Source: Halomonas sp. UBA3074 (GTDB lineage Bacteria; Pseudomonadota; Gammaproteobacteria; Pseudomonadales; Halomonadaceae). From it: DNA of 64,000 nt. Location: NCBI RefSeq assembly GCF_002366715.1, contig NZ_DFBS01000022.1, forward strand, positions 135,620 to 199,619, in the 5' to 3' direction. Position 1 is the first letter of the stretch. Each line of letters opens with the position of its first letter. The notes below the pieces were generated by a model. It made no database searches, had not been told where the DNA came from, and saw nothing but the letters and a program-made list of their open reading frames with translations. Below are positions 1 through 7,531 of this stretch, in pieces. A program made the translations under genes and the position numbers.

Positions 1-24
1 GTTCGAGTCTCGTCCGGTCCGCCA
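1..24 (+). tRNA. tRNA-Asp, 3' end only
   Basis: The first 24 bases match the last 24 bases of the complete tRNA-Asp at 230-306 exactly: the T-arm 3' part, the acceptor strand and an encoded CCA. The gene is cut by the window edge. It is the first member of an Asp-Val-Asp tRNA cluster. Confidence 0.9.
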
Positions 25-75
25 CGATAACAGCTAGCTAGATTGGTGAAGTCGGTAATGACTTGCTAATCGATT

Positions 76-151
76 GGGTGGTTAGCTCAGTTGGGAGAGC
101 ACCAGCCTTACAAGCTGGGGGTCACTGGTTCGAACCCAGTACCACCCACCA
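76..151 (+). tRNA. tRNA-Val (anticodon TAC)
   Basis: This is a 76-base cloverleaf with acceptor GGGTGGT paired to the ACCACCC end and an encoded CCA. The D-arm contains AGCTCAGTTGGGAGAGC. The anticodon stem CCAGC/GCTGG encloses loop CTTACAA, giving anticodon TAC (valine). The T-arm has GGTTCGAACCC. It sits between two tRNA-Asp genes and is probably co-transcribed with them. Confidence 0.96.
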
Positions 152-229
152 TCGCTTAACAGTTTGCAGCGCCTCTGAACCGCTAAGAATGTTATGCATA
201 GGATGGTTGTAGTAGATGCGCCTTAACGT

Positions 230-306
230 GGACCGGTAGTTCAGTCGGTTAGAATGCCGGCCTGTCACGCCGGAGGTCGCGAGTTCGAGTCTCGTCCGGT
301 CCGCCA
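230..306 (+). tRNA. tRNA-Asp (anticodon GTC)
   Basis: This is a complete 77-base tRNA with acceptor GGACCGG paired to CCGGTCC and an encoded CCA. The anticodon stem CCGGC/GCCGG encloses loop CTGTCAC, giving anticodon GTC (aspartate). Its 3' end is identical to the partial tRNA at the start of the window, so the cluster carries at least two tRNA-Asp copies. A terminator follows at 361. Confidence 0.96.
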
Positions 307-360
307 TTAAGCGCTCGTTAGAAGTAATACTCTTGGCATTAGCCAAACGAATTCCAAAAA

Positions 361-386
361 AGCCCGGATCATTGATCCGGGCTTTT
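361..386 (+). terminator. rho-independent terminator of the tRNA cluster
   Basis: AGCCCGGATC and GATCCGGGCT form a perfect 10-base-pair stem with loop ATT, followed by a T-run and preceded by an A-run. It can act in both directions, ending the tRNA transcript from the left and the glc operon (minus strand, ending at 429) from the right. Confidence 0.92.
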
Positions 387-428
387 TCGTGGCTAAGCGC
401 TTTTTGTGGCTAGCCGATAGTGCAGTGA

Positions 429-833
429 TTAACCCGTAATCGCGCTAACGCCCGCCTTAGCAACTTGCACATCCTGATCGGGTTTTACGCCCGAAATGCC
501 GACAGCGCCTACCACATGGCCATCCACGGTGATTGGCACGCCGCCTGATAGCAGACCCTGCAGCGGGGCGGAAATAAACGCTGTGCGACCGCCATTGATC
601 ATCTCTTCGAATACCTGCGTCTCTTTACGGCCGAGCGCTGCGCTGCGCGCTTTCTGCGTAGCGACTTCAGCACTGAAGGGGGCAGCGCCATCTAAACGGC
701 GCAGGCCCAGCAGGTGGCCGCCGTCATCGGTGACCGCGATGGTGACGGGCCAGCTATTGGAGTCGGCTTCTTTCTGCGCCGCATCGAGCACGCTAATGAC
801 ATCGGATTGGGCGAGAATGGCTTTTGTTTGCAT
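429..833 (-). CDS. glcG: GlcG, HbpS/GlcG-family heme-binding-type protein
   Basis: The 134-residue protein has the length of E. coli GlcG, and it is the last gene of a glcDEFG-ordered operon. GlcG/HbpS (DUF336) proteins are small alpha/beta proteins. Some Streptomyces relatives bind heme, but the role of GlcG in glycolate oxidation is not established. Family features seen here are the VTDDGGHLLGLRRLDGA segment near residue 35, the GGRTAFISAPLQGLLSGGVPI segment and a C-terminal VGAVGISGVKPDQDVQVA stretch. It starts 77 bases after glcF, with a strong hairpin in the gap. A paralogue lies at 6758-7222. Confidence 0.88.
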   Translation of the reverse strand: MQTKAILAQSDVISVLDAAQKEADSNSWPVTIAVTDDGGHLLGLRRLDGAAPFSAEVATQKARSAALGRKETQVFEEMINGGRTAFISAPLQGLLSGGVPITVDGHVVGAVGISGVKPDQDVQVAKAGVSAITG

Positions 834-862
834 GGTGTAATCCTTTAAGCAAGGGAGTGAGA

Positions 863-890
863 GGCCGCGCTATTAACCGGCAGCGCGGCC
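863..890 (-). promoter_or_regulatory. intercistronic hairpin between glcF and glcG
   Basis: GGCCGCGCT (863-871) and AGCGCGGCC (882-890) form a perfect 9-base-pair GC-rich stem with a 10-base loop. No T-run follows it on the minus strand, so it looks more like an mRNA-stability or processing hairpin than a terminator. Confidence 0.55.
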
Positions 891-910
891 AGGGGGTTAA
901 ATATTAATCA

Positions 911-2149
911 TTAAGCGCTAGGAAGAGCCGCATCGACGATTTCCACCCAGTGGCGCACCGGCGTTCGGTTGGCACCGGCCAAGTGGGTCTGGCAGCCGAT
1001 ATTGGCGGTCACAATCATTTCCGGATTGCCTGCTTCCAGCGCATTGAGCTTATTATCGCGCAACTGCGTGGCAAGCTCGGGTTGGGTAATCGAGTAGGTG
1101 CCCGCCGAACCACAGCAGAGGTGCGCATCCTGCACCGGGGTCAACGAAAAGCCGAGCTTGATGAGGACACCTTCTACTGCGCCGTTAAGCTTCTGGGCAT
1201 GTTGTAGCGTGCAAGGGCAGTGAAATGCCAGCCGCTTTGATTCGTTAACGTTCAGTGTTTCTAGCGGTTCATCGCGCAAGATTTCGACAATATCTTTGGC
1301 CAGGGTGCTAACCTTTTGCGCTTTGACGGCGTAGTCGGGGTCATCCTTGAGCATGTAACCATACTCTTTGACAAAGGCGCCGCAACCGCTGGCGGTTTGC
1401 ACGATGGCTTCCGCGCCTTGTTCAATGTAGGGCCACCAAGCGTCGATATTGGCACGCATCCGCGCCCGGCCATCGTCCTGGGCGTTGAGGTGGAAATCAA
1501 CCGCGCCACAGCAGCCTGCTTCGGCGACCGGGGTCACGCCAATCCCGAGTCTATCCAGAATCCGTTCCGTGGCGGCATTGGTATTGGGTGACAGGCCCGG
1601 CTGAACGCAGCCTTCCAGAATCAGTACCTGCCGGGTATGGCGGTGCGAGTCAGGACGCGTGCCCGCATCCACCGGGGCCGCCGGCATTTTATTGCGCAGC
1701 TTGGCGGGGACAAGGGGTTTAAAGGTTTGCCCCAGCTTGAGCAGCGCCTGAAAGCGTTTGGGTTCGACCATCATCTTACGCAGGGCATAGCGCTGTGCCC
1801 GCTCGCCCGCCGGGCGGGGTACACGACGCTCGATTTCGGCACGGCCAATATTGAGTAGCTTGTGGTACTCCACGCCGGAAGGGCAGGTGGTTTCACAGTT
1901 AAGACAGGTGAGGCAGCGATCCAGGTGCAGGCGAGTCTCTTCGGTGACCTGGTCGTCATCGTCGCGGCTCTCCAGCAGCTCCTTCATCAGATAAATGCGC
2001 CCGCGCGGGCCATCGCGCTCATCGCCCAACAGCTGGTAGGTGGGGCAGGTGGCGTTACAGAAGCCGCAGTGAACGCAGGTGCGCAAAATGCTCTCTGCTT
2101 CCTGAATGTGCGGCTTCTGACGGTCGGCATCGGTAAAGTGCGTCTGCAT
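911..2149 (-). CDS. glcF: Glycolate oxidase iron-sulfur subunit GlcF
   Basis: The 412 residues are close to the E. coli GlcF length. The N-terminal third has two ferredoxin-type [4Fe-4S] motifs, CVHCGFCNATCP (about residue 26) and CLTCLNCETTCP (about residue 79). The rest has two cysteine-rich CCG domains, ending in a CCGAVDFH segment and a CCGSAGTYS segment. In the family, GlcF passes electrons from the flavin subunits GlcD/GlcE to the membrane quinone pool while glycolate is oxidised to glyoxylate. The gene starts 14 bases after glcE. All expected Fe-S cysteines appear present. Confidence 0.96.
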   Translation of the reverse strand: MQTHFTDADRQKPHIQEAESILRTCVHCGFCNATCPTYQLLGDERDGPRGRIYLMKELLESRDDDDQVTEETRLHLDRCLTCLNCETTCPSGVEYHKLLNIGRAEIERRVPRPAGERAQRYALRKMMVEPKRFQALLKLGQTFKPLVPAKLRNKMPAAPVDAGTRPDSHRHTRQVLILEGCVQPGLSPNTNAATERILDRLGIGVTPVAEAGCCGAVDFHLNAQDDGRARMRANIDAWWPYIEQGAEAIVQTASGCGAFVKEYGYMLKDDPDYAVKAQKVSTLAKDIVEILRDEPLETLNVNESKRLAFHCPCTLQHAQKLNGAVEGVLIKLGFSLTPVQDAHLCCGSAGTYSITQPELATQLRDNKLNALEAGNPEMIVTANIGCQTHLAGANRTPVRHWVEIVDAALPSA

Positions 2150-2163
2150 GTCAGCTCTCCTGA

Positions 2164-3264
2164 TTAAAACGTCGCATAAAGACGATCGGGATTGAATATG
2201 CCATGGGCATCCAGTTCCGCCTTTAAGTTACGATGATATTTTTCCACCACCGCGTTCAGCGGTGTGAAAGGCTCAACGGCGCCACCCTGGGCATGCGGCG
2301 TGTAACAGGTGGCATGGCCACCCGCCGCTTTGCAAGCAGCGCGCAGCGTATCAGCATCCAGGGCTGTTTTTACCCAGCGCTGGCACCCCGCCCAGTCGTA
2401 GAATATATCGTTCTCGGCAATATCCAGGTTCAGCGGGGCGGTATTGGGCGGCAGCGATAGCCGCCACAGCGCTTGGCCCTCTTGGCGCTGGAAAAAGGCG
2501 TGGCGATGGTCGCGCAGGGAAGTCCAGAAACTTGGGTCAAGCGACTCACCGCCTAAGCGTTCCTGAGTCGCCTGGACCGAGCTTTTGCCGCCCTCTAAGC
2601 GCAGAAAGAGCTCGCCGTGATGCCACGCTGCTGCCGTGATCGGTAGCGGCTGGCGGCCCAGCTCGGCCAGCTTGTTGAGCGCATCGTTAAGGTTGAGCGA
2701 TAAACGCAGGCTGTGCGTGGCAGTGGGAATCGGCAGCACCTTAAATGAAATATCGGTCAGTACGCCGAGAGTGCCCTGAGCGCCCGCCATCATGCGCGAG
2801 AGGTCGTAACCGGCGACATTCTTCATCACTTCGCCACCAAAACGCAGCAGTTTGCCTTCTTGGGTGATTATCCGTGTGCCGAGCACAAAATCCCGCGCTG
2901 CACCCGCCCAGGGGCGGCGCGGGCCGGAAAGGCCGGTCGCCACCGCGCCACCAATGGTGCTTTGCTCACCAAACACGGGTGGTTCAAACCCCAGCATCTG
3001 ATGGTTCTCCGCCAGCGCCGCTTGAAGCGCACTCAGCCGCGTTCCAGCGCGCACGGTGACGATCAGCTCCACCGGGTCGTAGCTGACAATGCCGCTATGT
3101 TCGGCCATCTGCAGCGCTTGGCCTTCCACCGGTCGTCCATAAAAAGCGCGGGTATCGCCACCTACAATACGTAGCGGCGTGCGTGCGTCATAGGCACTGC
3201 GCACCTGCTCACACAGCGCGTCAGCGATATCGCGGTCGGCGGCATGCATCGCTAATTCGGTCAT
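2164..3264 (-). CDS. glcE: Glycolate oxidase FAD-binding subunit GlcE
   Basis: The 366-residue protein of the FAD-linked oxidase family is slightly longer than E. coli GlcE (about 350). An FAD-binding (PCMH-type) domain includes LRIVGGDTRAFYGR near residue 32, IGGAVATGLSGPRRPWAG near 108 and GGEVMKNVAGYDLSRMMAGAQGTLGV near 143. GlcE and GlcD together form the flavin part of glycolate oxidase. It follows glcD by about 50 bases on the same strand. Confidence 0.95.
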   Translation of the reverse strand: MTELAMHAADRDIADALCEQVRSAYDARTPLRIVGGDTRAFYGRPVEGQALQMAEHSGIVSYDPVELIVTVRAGTRLSALQAALAENHQMLGFEPPVFGEQSTIGGAVATGLSGPRRPWAGAARDFVLGTRIITQEGKLLRFGGEVMKNVAGYDLSRMMAGAQGTLGVLTDISFKVLPIPTATHSLRLSLNLNDALNKLAELGRQPLPITAAAWHHGELFLRLEGGKSSVQATQERLGGESLDPSFWTSLRDHRHAFFQRQEGQALWRLSLPPNTAPLNLDIAENDIFYDWAGCQRWVKTALDADTLRAACKAAGGHATCYTPHAQGGAVEPFTPLNAVVEKYHRNLKAELDAHGIFNPDRLYATF

Positions 3265-3315
3265 GGTCTATTCCAATATTTATTTTGCCTAGTGGTTATC
3301 TTGGCCAGGTCACTA

Positions 3316-4815
3316 TTAAAAACGGGGCAGATCCGGATGCGGCAGTTCGTTGTTGTGAACGTGCATGGCGCCAAACTCTGCGCAGCGCGCCAGGGTCGGA
3401 ATGTTCTTACCAGGATTGAGCAGACGCTTGGGATCGAATGCCGCTTTCAGGGCATGGAAAACGCTGATTTCATCCGGCTGGAACTGACTGCACATCTGAT
3501 TGATTTTTTCCCGCCCGACACCGTGCTCACCGGTGATCGAGCCGCCTGCCGCGACACAAAGCTCAAGAATCTTGCCACCCACGTCTTCGGCAAGCGCCAG
3601 TTGGCCCTCTTTATTGGCATCAAACAGAATCAGCGGGTGCATATTGCCATCACCAGCGTGGAAGACATTGGCAACCGCCAGGCCGCTCTCCTCGGAAAGC
3701 GCGGCAATGCCTTTGAGTACGCGCGGAAGTTCGCGGCGAGGAATGGTGCCATCCATGCAGTAATAGTCCGGCGACATACGACCCACCGCCGGGAAGGCGT
3801 TCTTACGCCCAGCCCAGAATTTGGCGCGCTCGGCTTCATCGCGGGCCTGCTGAATATTGGTGGCTCCGGCTTTCTCCAGCACGCGGCGCACGGTGTCGCA
3901 GTCGTCGTCCACATCGGCCTCAACGCCGTCCAGTTCGCAGAGCAGAATGGCTTCGGCGTCGAGGGGGTAACCCGCTTTGACAAAATCTTCGGCGGCTTTG
4001 ATGGCGAGCTTATCCATCATCTCCAAGCCGCCAGGAATGATCCCTGCTGCGATGATATCGCCCACCGCACGGCCGGCTTTCTCGACATCGTCGAAGCTGG
4101 CCATCAGTACCTTGGCGGTTTCCGGCTTGGGCAGCAGCTTAACGGTAATTTCGGTGACCACCCCGAGCATGCCTTCAGAGCCGTTCATCAAAGCTAATAG
4201 GTCGAAACCGGGCGCATCGAGCGACTCGGCGCCCAGGGTCATGGCTTCACCCTCGATGGTGAGTACGTCCACCCGCATCACGTTATGTACTGTCAGCCCA
4301 TATTTTAAGCAGTGCACGCCGCCAGCATTTTCAGCCACGTTACCGCCGATCGAGCAGGCAATTTGTGAGGAGGGGTCGGGGGCATAATAAAGCCCGTAAG
4401 GCGCGGCGGCCTCGGAGATCGCCAGATTACGCACGCCGGGCTGTACTCGGGCCATGCGCGCATCGGGGTCTACGCTTAGGATTTGGTTAAAGCGTGACAT
4501 CACCAGTAGCACGCCTTGCTCCAACGGCAGCGCGCCGCCGGAAAGGCCGGTACCGGCGCCTCGGGTGACCACGGGAACGCCCAGCGCATGGCAACGCTCC
4601 AGCAGCCCTTTGACCTGCTCCAGGGAGTCAGGCAACGCCACCAACATCGGCAGTACGCGATAGGCCGCCAGCCCATCGCACTCGAAAGGGCGTAGGTCTT
4701 CTTCACGGTGCAGCAGCGTCATATCGGGAACCGCTTGCTGCAGGTCGCTCAAGACCTCGCTTTTATCTCGCTGGACCAATTCACCGTCCAGGCGCTCATC
4801 AAAGAGGATATTCAT
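3316..4815 (-). CDS. glcD: Glycolate oxidase catalytic subunit GlcD
   Basis: The 499 residues equal the E. coli GlcD length, and the sequence is recognisably its orthologue from end to end. The FAD domain has PVVTRGAGTGLSGGALPLE at about residues 81-99 and the APDPSSQIACSIGGNVAENA segment. The C-terminal FAD-oxidase domain has VANVFHAGDGNMHPLILFD and ends with the HEHGVGREK-type segment and LLNPGKN. The ATG at 4813-4815 is preferred over the adjoining GTG because it aligns with the E. coli start. It is the first gene of glcDEFG, divergent from glcC, with a GlcC-type operator at 4933-4947. Confidence 0.97.
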   Translation of the reverse strand: MNILFDERLDGELVQRDKSEVLSDLQQAVPDMTLLHREEDLRPFECDGLAAYRVLPMLVALPDSLEQVKGLLERCHALGVPVVTRGAGTGLSGGALPLEQGVLLVMSRFNQILSVDPDARMARVQPGVRNLAISEAAAPYGLYYAPDPSSQIACSIGGNVAENAGGVHCLKYGLTVHNVMRVDVLTIEGEAMTLGAESLDAPGFDLLALMNGSEGMLGVVTEITVKLLPKPETAKVLMASFDDVEKAGRAVGDIIAAGIIPGGLEMMDKLAIKAAEDFVKAGYPLDAEAILLCELDGVEADVDDDCDTVRRVLEKAGATNIQQARDEAERAKFWAGRKNAFPAVGRMSPDYYCMDGTIPRRELPRVLKGIAALSEESGLAVANVFHAGDGNMHPLILFDANKEGQLALAEDVGGKILELCVAAGGSITGEHGVGREKINQMCSQFQPDEISVFHALKAAFDPKRLLNPGKNIPTLARCAEFGAMHVHNNELPHPDLPRF

Positions 4816-4932
4816 CACGACATCCCATGTTTATTATCGTTAAAGGCGAACGCTGAAAAGTTGTCCATAGGCCGCCCACCTAACATGGCCTCAATTTGGG
4901 CTTTTTTTATCGGTCTGTCTAGGCTGTGGTGC

Positions 4933-4947
4933 ATTGGTCTGACCAGT
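4933..4947. promoter_or_regulatory. GlcC-type operator between glcD and glcC
   Basis: ATTGGTCTGACCAGT is a near-palindrome of the TGGTNNNACCA form known for the GntR/FCD regulators PdhR, LldR and GlcC. A degenerate second copy, AATTGGTCGACAGT, begins immediately after at 4948. The position between the divergent glcD and glcC starts fits control of both. An almost identical site (14 of 15 bases) lies upstream of the permease at 17487. Confidence 0.75.
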
Positions 4948-5031
4948 AATTGGTCGACAGTGATGCCTTGTTTGTTTAGTACTGGGTCAAGTCCTGGCAA
5001 GCTGGCCATATCGCCCATCAGGAGAGTCAGC

Positions 5032-5811
5032 ATGGCAGCAGAGAATCAAGCCTTGTCACCCGGGCAGCGAAGGCCGGATCAGGTGGCCACTCGGCTTGAA
5101 CGTCTTATTCTGGATGGCGTTTTTCGCCCCGGCCAGTTGCTCCCTTCGGAACGGCGGCTGTGTGATCGGCTTGGCGTCTCCCGCGCGTCGTTACGCGAAG
5201 GCTTAAGAATTTTGCGCAGCAAGGGGATTATCGACACCCGCCAGGGCCATGGGTCGACGGTGGCGACACTGCTGCCCGTCAATCAGCAAAGCCCCCTTAT
5301 GCACCTGTTTAAAGACCATCCGCGCACGCTGTTCGATCTGTTAGAGGTACGCGCCCTGTTAGAAGGGGAGTCGGCGCGGCTGGCGGCAAGCCGGGGCACC
5401 TCCGCTGACCGCGTGCTGATCACCCGCCGTTATCGCGAAATGGCCGACTATGCGGAAACCGCCGAGCCGATTGATGTCGAGCGGCTGGCTAGGTTTGATC
5501 ACGCCTTTCATTTGGCGGTTTCCCAGGCGTCGCATAACCCTGTGTTGGTACATACGCTGCAAAGCCTGACCGATTTACTGCTGAGCTCGGTATTCGCCTC
5601 GGTCAAACATCTTTACCACTTGCCAGTCCCGCGGGCGATGATCAATCAGCAGCATGCTCAACTGCACGATGCAGTAGTCAGCGGCGACGCCGAGCAAGCA
5701 AAACAAGTGGCGCTGGAGCATCTCTCCAGCATTAGCCAACTGCTGCGTGATCTGGAGTTGGAGCACGATCGGCTGGAGCGTTCCTCCATGCGCCTTGAAG
5801 AGTGGCAATAG
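5032..5811 (+). CDS. glcC: GntR/FCD-family glc operon regulator GlcC
   Basis: The 259-residue GntR-family regulator is close in length to E. coli GlcC (254). The N-terminal winged helix has GQLLPSERRLCDRLGVSRASLREGLRILRSKGI at about residues 30-62. A C-terminal FCD ligand-binding domain has FDLLEVRALLEGESARLAA and FHLAVSQASHNPVLV. An open frame extends upstream, but the ATG at 5032 with GGAGAG 8 bases before it gives the family-typical N-terminus. Divergent from glcDEFG; in E. coli GlcC activates glc genes in response to glycolate. It ends 5 bases before a convergent FCD regulator. Confidence 0.93.
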   Translation: MAAENQALSPGQRRPDQVATRLERLILDGVFRPGQLLPSERRLCDRLGVSRASLREGLRILRSKGIIDTRQGHGSTVATLLPVNQQSPLMHLFKDHPRTLFDLLEVRALLEGESARLAASRGTSADRVLITRRYREMADYAETAEPIDVERLARFDHAFHLAVSQASHNPVLVHTLQSLTDLLLSSVFASVKHLYHLPVPRAMINQQHAQLHDAVVSGDAEQAKQVALEHLSSISQLLRDLELEHDRLERSSMRLEEWQ

Positions 5812-5816
5812 GGACG

Positions 5817-6500
5817 TTAGCTATTGGCCACGCTTTTATCGTCTTCGGTATCAATCACGCCTGCTAAGGTAGCCACTTCAATCTTATTGCACAGGTGGTC
5901 ACGCAAAATTTGGCCGAGCAGTTGGCTGTCACGCTTCTCAAGCGCGGCCATCATATTTTCATGATCTTTTACTGCCTGACTCCAGTAGCGCTCGGTCATC
6001 TTCTTGGAGTAACGAACGCGTTTGATACGTTGACTTAAATTGCTATACATCTCTTGCAGCACATCGTTATTGGACGCCGCCAGAATGCTTTCGTGAATCT
6101 GCCGATTGACCTGGAAATAAGGCATTAAATCCCGATTGCGGTAGTGTTCCAGCATCGTGTCGTGTAGATGACGAATGCCCGCTATTTCCGCGTCGCTGAT
6201 GTACTGGCAGGCAAGTTCCCCCGATAGCCCTTCGAGTGCGGCCATCAGGTCATAGGTATCTTTGACGTTTTTCAAGGTGAGCCGCACTACTCGCGCGCCG
6301 CGATTGGGCAACAGCTCGATCAGGCCTTCGGTGGCGAGTACTTTCAGCGCTTCGCGCAGCGGCGTACGCGATACGCCGAAACGATCGCAGAGCTGCTTTT
6401 CAGAAATACGTTCACCGGGTAGCAGCTCGCCGTGCTCAATCAGGTCGCCAATTCTATCGGCCACTTCGCGATATAAATTGCGTTGCAAGATCTTTGTCAT
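5817..6500 (-). CDS. GntR-family regulator with FCD domain
   Basis: The 227-residue protein has an N-terminal winged helix (RISEKQLCDRFGVSRTPLREALKVLATEGLIELLPNRGA, about residues 31-69) and an FCD C-terminal domain starting at DTYDLMAALEGLSGELACQ. This regulator type usually represses an adjacent catabolic operon until a small carboxylate binds. It is divergent from the cluster beginning at 6758, the obvious target. Inverted repeats at 6523-6545 and 6553-6569 lie just upstream of its start and could be autoregulatory. The ligand cannot be named from the sequence. Confidence 0.9.
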   Translation of the reverse strand: MTKILQRNLYREVADRIGDLIEHGELLPGERISEKQLCDRFGVSRTPLREALKVLATEGLIELLPNRGARVVRLTLKNVKDTYDLMAALEGLSGELACQYISDAEIAGIRHLHDTMLEHYRNRDLMPYFQVNRQIHESILAASNNDVLQEMYSNLSQRIKRVRYSKKMTERYWSQAVKDHENMMAALEKRDSQLLGQILRDHLCNKIEVATLAGVIDTEDDKSVANS

Positions 6501-6522
6501 TCGTAAGTTCCTTGTCAGCGGC

Positions 6523-6545
6523 TAGCTTGGTGGCTTGCCAAGCTA
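6523..6545. promoter_or_regulatory. inverted repeat upstream of the FCD regulator
   Basis: TAGCTTGG (6523-6530) and CCAAGCTA (6538-6545) form a perfect 8-base inverted repeat with a 7-base spacer, 22 bases before the regulator's start codon. It could be an operator or a leader hairpin. This is seen in the sequence; the function is inferred. Confidence 0.4.
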
Positions 6546-6552
6546 CCCAGAC

Positions 6553-6569
6553 CACATTGGTTCAATGTG
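6553..6569. promoter_or_regulatory. CACATTG-N3-CAATGTG inverted repeat
   Basis: A perfect 7-base inverted repeat with a 3-base spacer lies in the divergent intergenic region between the FCD regulator and the gene at 6758. The symmetric form and odd spacer fit a dimeric winged-helix operator. Confidence 0.45.
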
Positions 6570-6626
6570 AGCACGATGCCATCTTCGTATAGTGGCTATT
6601 GTTGATATGATCTGCAAAAGTAATTA

Positions 6627-6634
6627 TGAATTCA
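6627..6634. promoter_or_regulatory. TGAATTCA palindrome, candidate operator
   Basis: The perfect 8-base palindrome TGAATTCA sits in an AT-rich stretch 124 bases before the gene at 6758. The same 8-mer occurs at 7379-7386, before the TRAP binding-protein gene. It is a candidate shared operator, but short enough that chance is possible. Confidence 0.35.
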
Positions 6635-6757
6635 ATATTCCTTTGGTGGTGCTTTGTCCACCATCGCTATCTACGACGACGTTTACTGACAAATACTCCG
6701 CACTTACCAAGACAACGTGCTGACAACCACTGAGTAACAACAAAAAAGGTAACCCTT

Positions 6758-7222
6758 ATGGCCGGACAAGTATTCCACTGCAGCGTACAGCTCGCCCGAG
6801 AAGAGGGCAGAAAGATTATTGATGGTGCCATGGCGCAGGCGCGCGAAGCAAAATTGCCGCCGTTAACCATCATCGTGTTAGATGGCGGTGGTCATGTGGT
6901 CGCCGCCGAGCGGGAAGATGGCTGCGCGCCATTGCGGTTTCCGGTGGCGCAGGGAAAAGCCTATGCCTCGTTGGGTATCGGTGTTGCCAGCGGCGTCAGT
7001 GGCGCCCGAAATGCCGAGCGCACGGCGTTTGTTGCCAGCGTGGCGGCGGCTTCCCAAGGGCATTTTGTGGCGGTGGCGGGGGGCGTGCCCATTCTCAATA
7101 ACCAGCACTGTGTCATTGGCGCGGTGGGGGTAAGCGGCGCATCATCAGACGAGGATCAGCAGGCCGCGATTGCCGGTATCGAGCGGGCGGGACTGAACTG
7201 GGGGCTTGAGCCGGGCGAGTAA
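6758..7222 (+). CDS. HbpS/GlcG-family heme-binding-type protein
   Basis: This 154-residue DUF336 protein is a paralogue of GlcG at 429-833. Shared features include IVLDGGGHVVAAEREDGCAPLRFPVAQGKAYASLG near residue 35, a GGVPILNNQHCVIGAVGVSGASSDEDQQAA stretch and similar overall length. These proteins often accompany operons for small hydroxy acids or diols, but their biochemical role is mostly unknown. It is the first gene of the plus-strand cluster, ahead of a TRAP transporter. A terminator at 7249-7288 suggests it can be transcribed on its own. Confidence 0.82.
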   Translation: MAGQVFHCSVQLAREEGRKIIDGAMAQAREAKLPPLTIIVLDGGGHVVAAEREDGCAPLRFPVAQGKAYASLGIGVASGVSGARNAERTAFVASVAAASQGHFVAVAGGVPILNNQHCVIGAVGVSGASSDEDQQAAIAGIERAGLNWGLEPGE

Positions 7223-7248
7223 GTTAGCCGAAACATTATCAATCCCAG

Positions 7249-7288
7249 ACGGGCAGATGGCTAATAAAGTCACTGCCCGTTTTTTTTA
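7249..7288 (+). terminator. rho-independent terminator
   Basis: ACGGGCAG (7249-7256) pairs with CTGCCCGT (7273-7280) across a 16-base loop, followed by an eight-T run. It lies 26 bases after the stop at 7222 and separates the HbpS-like gene from the TRAP operon. Confidence 0.8.
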
Positions 7289-7531
7289 TCCCGGTGGCTT
7301 TTTTTGTTCCTTAATAAACAAGCTGTTGCAGCGTTATTTTTATGACGAGACGAAAGTTTAATACCTAATTTTGAATTTTGAATTCAAATTGATGTGGAGG
7401 ATGATCTAAGAGTCAGCGCTATCAACAATAAACATGCCTGCTCTAACGACGCCTTTTGCAGGTGCCATCGGGTGCCAGAGCCACGATGGTGACATTGCTA
7501 ACAACAACAAATGCTTCACCTGGAGTTCACA
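7289..7531 (+). promoter_or_regulatory. leader of the TRAP operon with TTTGAATTCAAA palindrome
   Basis: This 243-base non-coding leader separates the terminator from the TRAP binding-protein gene. It contains the perfect 12-base palindrome TTTGAATTCAAA at 7377-7388, whose core TGAATTCA also occurs at 6627. The region around it is AT-rich and promoter-like. The palindrome is a candidate site for the FCD regulator at 5817-6500. Confidence 0.45.

Noticed and set aside
3292..4197. Long plus-strand open frame of about 300 codons opposite glcD
   Set aside because: It runs antisense to a clearly recognised GlcD and has no family-like segments; GC-rich coding DNA often leaves such frames open.
4708..5031. 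Upstream extension of glcC covering the glcD-glcC gap
   Set aside because: It would run through the GlcC-type operator and the glcD start, and has no counterpart in the family. A good ribosome-binding site lies before 5032.
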